From Chloroflexota bacterium (GTDB taxonomy: Bacteria; Chloroflexota; Anaerolineae; UBA4142), in contig JACRPR010000017.1 of assembly GCA_016223105.1 (NCBI GenBank), positions 1 to 35,420 of the forward strand: a DNA stretch of 35,420 bases, written 5' to 3'. Below are positions 31,741-35,420 of the stretch, piece after piece. The notes beneath the pieces were generated by a model. That model was not told the origin of the DNA. It did no database searches and was given only the letters and a program-made list of their open reading frames with translations. The position numbers were made by a program, and so were the translations under genes. The stretch's first letter is position 1. Every line of letters starts with the position of its first letter.

Positions 31741-32090
31741 ATGAGCAAAATTAAAATTCGAATGATGCAAGAAGACGATGCGCCCGCCGTCGCCAAAATC
31801 CAAAGCCAGGTTCTCGGCACGCGCAAGCACGATTACAAATCGCTCAAGGCGCGCGCGATGACTTCCCGCTCGCCGGTGATGCCTGGGTGGATTCAATCGG
31901 CGTGTTATCCGATTATCAACGCCAGGGCGTCGCGCGAATGTTGGTCGAAGAAATTATTTCGGAGATGGGCAAAGTGGGCGTGCGAAAAATTTACACGCTC
32001 GTCAATTGGCGCGACGGCGACATGCTCGGATTTTTCGACAAACTGGGATTTGTGCCGGGGGACATGATCAATTTGGAACGCAAGACATGA
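31741..32090 (+). pseudogene. GNAT acetyltransferase remnant, frameshifted with missing middle
   Basis: The N-terminal frame from ATG 31741 reads a GNAT start (KIKIRMMQEDDAPAVAKIQS, QVLGTRKHDYKSLKARAM). From about 31860 the GNAT text moves to another frame: DAWVDSIGVLSDYQRQGVAR, then MLVEEIISEM, VYTLVNWRD-like IYTLVNWRDGDML and FFDKLGFVPGDMINLE. The acetyl-CoA loop (RQGVAR type) is in the second frame. About 30 residues that normally join the two parts are missing. So it carries a deletion that also shifts the frame. Neither piece would be active. It follows the bam-like genes, with AAAGGAG before its ATG. Confidence 0.8.
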
Positions 32091-32094
32091 AACG

Positions 32095-32155
32095 TAGGGG
32101 CGAAGCATTTTTCGTCCGCCGTCGAACGGCGGACGAAAAATGCTTCGCCCCTACC
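32095..32155. repeat. 61-bp palindrome with 29-bp perfect arms
   Basis: GTAGGGGCGAAGCATTTTTC at the left continues to 32123. The exact reverse complement runs 32127-32155, with a 3-base loop (CGA). It lies between the GNAT remnant and the MoaD-like gene. It is a dispersed-repeat-type element and would form an extremely stable hairpin in RNA directly before the next genes. Confidence 0.9.
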
Positions 32156-32167
32156 CTTTGGTTCAAA

Positions 32168-32449
32168 ATGGACATCTCGATCCAACTCGACGAACCAGCA
32201 TGGCGCATGGTGGGACAGAAAAAAATTTCTGTGCGACTCGACGCCGAGTCAGCCACGCTCGCCGATGTGATTAGCGAATTGACGAAACGATTCGCCGCTC
32301 TTGACGCGGAGTTACGCGGACACACCGGCGATTTTATTCCGTACAGTTTGTTTCTTAACGATGAACAAGTTCGGTGGAGCGAGATCGCGCGCGCGCCCGT
32401 GCATGATGGCGATCGCGTGCGCGTGATTTTACCGATTGCAGGAGGTTGA
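32168..32449 (+). CDS. MoaD/ThiS-family sulfur carrier
   Basis: A 93-aa beta-grasp protein ending in the required Gly-Gly (VRVILPIAGG), whose C-terminus becomes a thiocarboxylate in tungsto/molybdopterin synthesis. Other family features: VRLDAESATLADVISELTKRF, FIPYSLFLNDEQV and DGDRVRVILP. The start is ATG 32168; the frame extends further left but only through the palindromic repeat. No clear ribosome site precedes it. A stand-alone carrier beside AOR genes is common and is thought to supply the pterin dithiolene for the W-enzyme. It overlaps the ribosome site of the next gene, so the two are coupled. Confidence 0.85.
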   Translation: MDISIQLDEPAWRMVGQKKISVRLDAESATLADVISELTKRFAALDAELRGHTGDFIPYSLFLNDEQVRWSEIARAPVHDGDRVRVILPIAGG

Positions 32450-32451
32450 TT

Positions 32452-33825
32452 ATGCGGTACGTGATTATCGGAAACAGCGCGACCGGGATTGGCGCGGCGG
32501 AATCTATTCGCGCCGCGAACAAGGATGCGAAAATTATTATCATCGGCGACGAGCCGCATCACGTTTACTCGCGTCCGCTCATTTCGCATTTCATCGCGGG
32601 CGAGGTCGCGCCGGATGAAATGCGCTATCGCCCGTTGGATTTTTACAAACGACACAAAATCGAACCGCGCCTGGGCGTGCGCGCGGAATCGCTCGACCTC
32701 GACGCGCGCGCGGTGAAACTCGCCGACGGCAAAACGATTCATTACGACAAACTTTTAATCGCGACCGGCTCGATTCAAAAATTTCCGCCGATTAAAGGTC
32801 GCGAGCATCCCGGCGTTTTCGATTTTTGGACGCGCGCGGATGCGGACGCGATTCGCGAACGCACGAGCGGTTGCGATTGGTTGTTGCCTTGCACCGCGGT
32901 TGTGATTGGCGCGGGCTTGGTCGGCATCCAAGCCGCGTACGGTTTGCGCGGCGCGGGGTTGAACGTTGTCCTGGTCGAACTCTTGCCCGCGATTCTCAGC
33001 CGCATCCTCGATACGCGCGCCGCGACATACGCGCAAGCGATTCTCGAACACGGCGGCGTGCGCGTGATGACCGGGCGCTCGGTAACGGAAATCCTGGGTT
33101 CGGCAGAAGAAGGTGTTACCGGTGTCGCGCTCGACAATCGCGAACAAATCGCGTGTGGTCTCGTCGTCAAAGCGACCGGCGTCGCGCCCAACCTGGGATT
33201 GGTCAAAGGTTCGCGCATCGCGACGAACGCCGGAATTTTGGTCAATGAATTTTTCGAGACGAATGTTCCCGGCGTTTACGCGGCGGGCGATGTCGCAGAA
33301 ACGTACGATGTTACGCGCGGCAAAATGTTCGTCAACGCGAATTGGCCCAACGCGCACGCGCAAGGGCGCATCGCCGGGTTGAATATGGCGGGGCAAGCGA
33401 CCGCGTACGCCGGTTCAATCGGAATGACCTCGATGCCGTTGTTCGGCAAAGCCATCGTATCGCAGGGCATCGTCGAACCGGAAACCGGCGACGAGGTGCG
33501 CGTGCGCGAATCGCGCGAAAATCAGATTTATCAGAAACTTGTTTTTCGCAACGAGTTTCTCGTCGGCGCAGTGATGGTGAGCGATGTGAGCGCGGTCGGC
33601 TTGATCAATCATTTGATTCAAGCGCGCAAGCCGGTCGGCGCGTTCAAAGAATCGTTGCTCGATTTGAAATCGCCGTACTATGTCGCGCGCCGCGCGTTAT
33701 TCAAATCGGAAGTCGAGGGCGTGAATCTGCCGTGGAGTCCGTCGCTCAGTTCGAGCGAACATTACGAAAAACATTTTGACGATGCGAAATGGGCGGAGCG
33801 CGAACGCGATGAACGAGTTTGGTAG
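32452..33825 (+). CDS. FAD-dependent NAD(P)H oxidoreductase, AorC-like partner of AOR
   Basis: A 457-aa flavoprotein of the pyridine nucleotide-disulfide class without a redox disulfide. FAD motif IGNSATGIGAAESIRA, then YSRPLISHFIAGE and LLIATGS. NAD motif VIGAGLVGIQAAYGLRGAGLNVVLVE. The FAD-closing motif is VPGVYAAGDVAE. The C-terminal domain is IYQKLVFRNEFLVGAV. The ATG at 32452 has an ideal GGAGG six bases before it, overlapping the MoaD stop. AorABC-type AORs use such a subunit to pass electrons to NAD. In this window it is followed 77 bases later by the second AOR gene, so it probably serves that enzyme. A separate AorA-type ferredoxin is not seen here. Confidence 0.9.
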   Translation: MRYVIIGNSATGIGAAESIRAANKDAKIIIIGDEPHHVYSRPLISHFIAGEVAPDEMRYRPLDFYKRHKIEPRLGVRAESLDLDARAVKLADGKTIHYDKLLIATGSIQKFPPIKGREHPGVFDFWTRADADAIRERTSGCDWLLPCTAVVIGAGLVGIQAAYGLRGAGLNVVLVELLPAILSRILDTRAATYAQAILEHGGVRVMTGRSVTEILGSAEEGVTGVALDNREQIACGLVVKATGVAPNLGLVKGSRIATNAGILVNEFFETNVPGVYAAGDVAETYDVTRGKMFVNANWPNAHAQGRIAGLNMAGQATAYAGSIGMTSMPLFGKAIVSQGIVEPETGDEVRVRESRENQIYQKLVFRNEFLVGAVMVSDVSAVGLINHLIQARKPVGAFKESLLDLKSPYYVARRALFKSEVEGVNLPWSPSLSSSEHYEKHFDDAKWAERERDERVW

Positions 33826-33902
33826 TTCGATAGTTCGATAGTTGCATAGTTCGATAGTTGTTGGCGAGGGAGTTGGACTCTCGCTATAAAAGGAGCAGGC
33901 AG

Positions 33903-35420
33903 ATGAAACATCACGGCATCAACACAAGCCGCCCGTTGGCGACACTCGCGCAGGTTGATTTGACGACGCGGCGCGTTGAAATCGGCGAAACGCCGCGCGA
34001 CCTGGTTCGCAAATTTGTCGGCGGGCGCGGCTTGAATATGTACTATCTCTACAAATATCTGAAACCAGGGACGGATGCATTCGCGCCGGAAAATCCGCTC
34101 ATCCTGGGAACAGGAATTCTCACCGGCACCGGCGCGCCCAATTCCGGTCGCCACAGCGTTACGACGAAATCGCCGGAATCCGGTATCCTCGGCGATTCCA
34201 ACATCGGCGGATTTTTTGGACCGGAGATGCGCTACGCCGGGATTGATCGCTTGCTCATCACCGGCAAAGCCGATGCGCCGGTGTATTTGTACGTCGAAGA
34301 CGGTCGCATCGAAATTCGCGACGCGCAAAAATACTGGGGCACGAATTGCACCGAAGCGACGACGCGGATTAAAAACGATCTCGGCGCGGATGTCGAAGTC
34401 GAGTTGATTGGCACGGCGGGCGAAAACCAGGTGCGCTATGCCGCGACGCGGTACGGCTTGAAAAATTCCGCGGGACGATGCGGCACCGGCGCGGTGTGGG
34501 GCGCGAAAAATTTGAAAGCGATTGCCGCACGCGGTAACCTGGGATTGCCCATCGCGCAACCCGAAGCATTTGTGGATAAGTCGGTCGAACTTCGCAAATA
34601 CTTGCATCAATCCAAAGTGATCCAGGTTTTAGGACGCGTCGGCACGCCGTTGTTGTACGATGTCAGCAACTATCTCGGCGCGATTCGCACGCGCAACAGT
34701 CAGACCACTCACTTTGAAGACACGTTGAACGCGGAAGAAATTCACCATTACGTGGACAAGATGTTGAGTTGCGCGGGTTGCGTCGTGCATTGTCGCCATC
34801 GCAATTCACTCGGCGGCGAAGGACCCGAATACACCTCCGAAGTTTTGGTCGGCGCGAACATCGGCGTCTCGGACACCGCGCAAGTGATTGAATTGCAAAA
34901 CATCGTCAACGAACTCGGTCTCGATGTGTCGTCGGTTGGCACGTATCTCGCGTGGGCAATCGAGTTGTCCGAACGCGGTCTGCTCGACAAGCAAATGACC
35001 GGCGGCATCGAATTAAAATTCGGCGATTACGAAACGCTCAAGCAATTGACGTACGATATCGCGGCGCGGCGCGGCTTGGGCGATCTGCTCGCGGAGGGCA
35101 GTCGCCTGGTTGATCGTTTCCCCGGCGCGGAAGGATTCTTGATGGCGATCAAGGGTCTGCCGCAATCCGATCCGCACGATGTGCGTTACCTTAAAGGATT
35201 CGCGCTCGGCATCGCGACCTCCTCGCGCGGCGCGGATCATTTACGCAGTCGTCCCACGCTGGAGATTTTCGATCTGCCGGCGGAATTTACGCAACAGGTG
35301 TACGGACAACCGATCGATCCAAATCCCACGTCGTACCACAGTAAAGCGGTCGTTGTTACGTTCAGCGACACGATCTACGCGGTCGTGGATTGCGTCGGCA
35401 TTTGCAAATTTATCTGTCAC
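33903..35420 (+). CDS. Aldehyde:ferredoxin oxidoreductase-family tungsten enzyme (3' end beyond window)
   Basis: 506 codons open to the right edge. The AOR N-domain segments are VGGRGLNMYYLYKYL, GTGILTGTGAPNSGRHSVTT, NIGGFFGPEMRYAGIDRLLI and AGRCGTGAVWGAKNLKAIA. Cluster ligands are C290-x2-C293-x3-C297 (LSCAGCVVHC) and C501 in D496-x4-C501. It differs clearly from the BamB-like protein at 23117-25123 and reads as a classical aldehyde-oxidising AOR, which interconverts carboxylic acids and aldehydes. Near-neighbour MoaD and FAD subunits agree. Start ATG 33903 has GGAG 8 bases before it. An aromatic aldehyde such as benzaldehyde is a reasonable but unproven substrate. Confidence 0.93.
   Translation, partial: MKHHGINTSRPLATLAQVDLTTRRVEIGETPRDLVRKFVGGRGLNMYYLYKYLKPGTDAFAPENPLILGTGILTGTGAPNSGRHSVTTKSPESGILGDSNIGGFFGPEMRYAGIDRLLITGKADAPVYLYVEDGRIEIRDAQKYWGTNCTEATTRIKNDLGADVEVELIGTAGENQVRYAATRYGLKNSAGRCGTGAVWGAKNLKAIAARGNLGLPIAQPEAFVDKSVELRKYLHQSKVIQVLGRVGTPLLYDVSNYLGAIRTRNSQTTHFEDTLNAEEIHHYVDKMLSCAGCVVHCRHRNSLGGEGPEYTSEVLVGANIGVSDTAQVIELQNIVNELGLDVSSVGTYLAWAIELSERGLLDKQMTGGIELKFGDYETLKQLTYDIAARRGLGDLLAEGSRLVDRFPGAEGFLMAIKGLPQSDPHDVRYLKGFALGIATSSRGADHLRSRPTLEIFDLPAEFTQQVYGQPIDPNPTSYHSKAVVVTFSDTIYAVVDCVGICKFICH

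Noticed and set aside
1..35420. tRNA, rRNA, CRISPR or a full insertion sequence
   Set aside because: The spacers were read on both strands; only palindromic repeats and one MITE-like element were seen, with no cloverleaf, spaced direct repeats or transposase.

Overview
The window reads as a piece of an anaerobic, aromatic-degrading bacterial genome, probably Chloroflexota (Anaerolineae-like). The lineage is an inference. It rests on lipoprotein solute-binding proteins with long Ala/Pro/Thr/Ser linkers, CGCG-rich coding DNA, and many palindromic repeats in the spacers. No rRNA or marker gene is present to settle it. I found no tRNA, CRISPR array or complete insertion sequence.

Positions 1-21783 are all on the minus strand. 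In transcription order they hold: a GntR/FCD regulator (21085-21783), a gutted CaiB/BaiF CoA-transferase remnant, an MFS transporter, a second paralogous GntR/FCD regulator (18546-19241), a glycyl radical enzyme (GRE), its radical-SAM activase, a second GRE, a molybdo/tungsto-bis-pterin oxidoreductase with a four-cluster ferredoxin partner, a corrinoid protein overlapping a UroD-type methyltransferase, two paralogous family-5 solute-binding lipoproteins, a cytochrome P450 with an internal deletion, and the permeases and one ATPase of a peptide/nickel-type ABC importer that runs off the left edge. The two GntR genes share promoter and operator-like sequence.

Positions 22133-35420 are on the plus strand. 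A PaaX-family regulator (the family that senses aryl-CoA) has a clear promoter and an inverted repeat at its start site. It is followed by five genes in the order of bamBCDEF, the core of the class II (tungsten, ATP-independent) benzoyl-CoA reductase known from Geobacter: an AOR-family W-enzyme, a ferredoxin, an HdrC/HdrB-like protein, a double-length HdrA-like flavoprotein, and an MvhD-ferredoxin fusion. A foreign-looking GIY-YIG-like ORF sits between bamD and bamE. Beyond the module lie a broken GNAT gene, a MoaD/ThiS-like sulfur carrier, an AorC-like FAD oxidoreductase, and a second AOR that is cut by the right edge.

The main discovery concerns in-frame stops in the electron-transfer genes. 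The HdrA-like and MvhD-like genes each carry one in-frame TGA exactly where homologues have Cys or Sec, with a hairpin at bacterial SECIS distance, so both are very probably selenoproteins. The HdrB-like gene has a TAA at its own redox Cys/Sec position, also followed by a SECIS-like hairpin. This looks like a one-base loss of a third Sec codon, or a sequence error at that codon.

Taken together, the plus-strand block would reduce benzoyl-CoA-type substrates by flavin-based electron bifurcation and oxidise aldehydes with the second AOR. The minus-strand block would import substrates and carry out radical and corrinoid chemistry on compounds that cannot be named from sequence alone. Several genes (P450, CaiB, GNAT, bamD) are damaged, which means either ongoing decay or assembly error.
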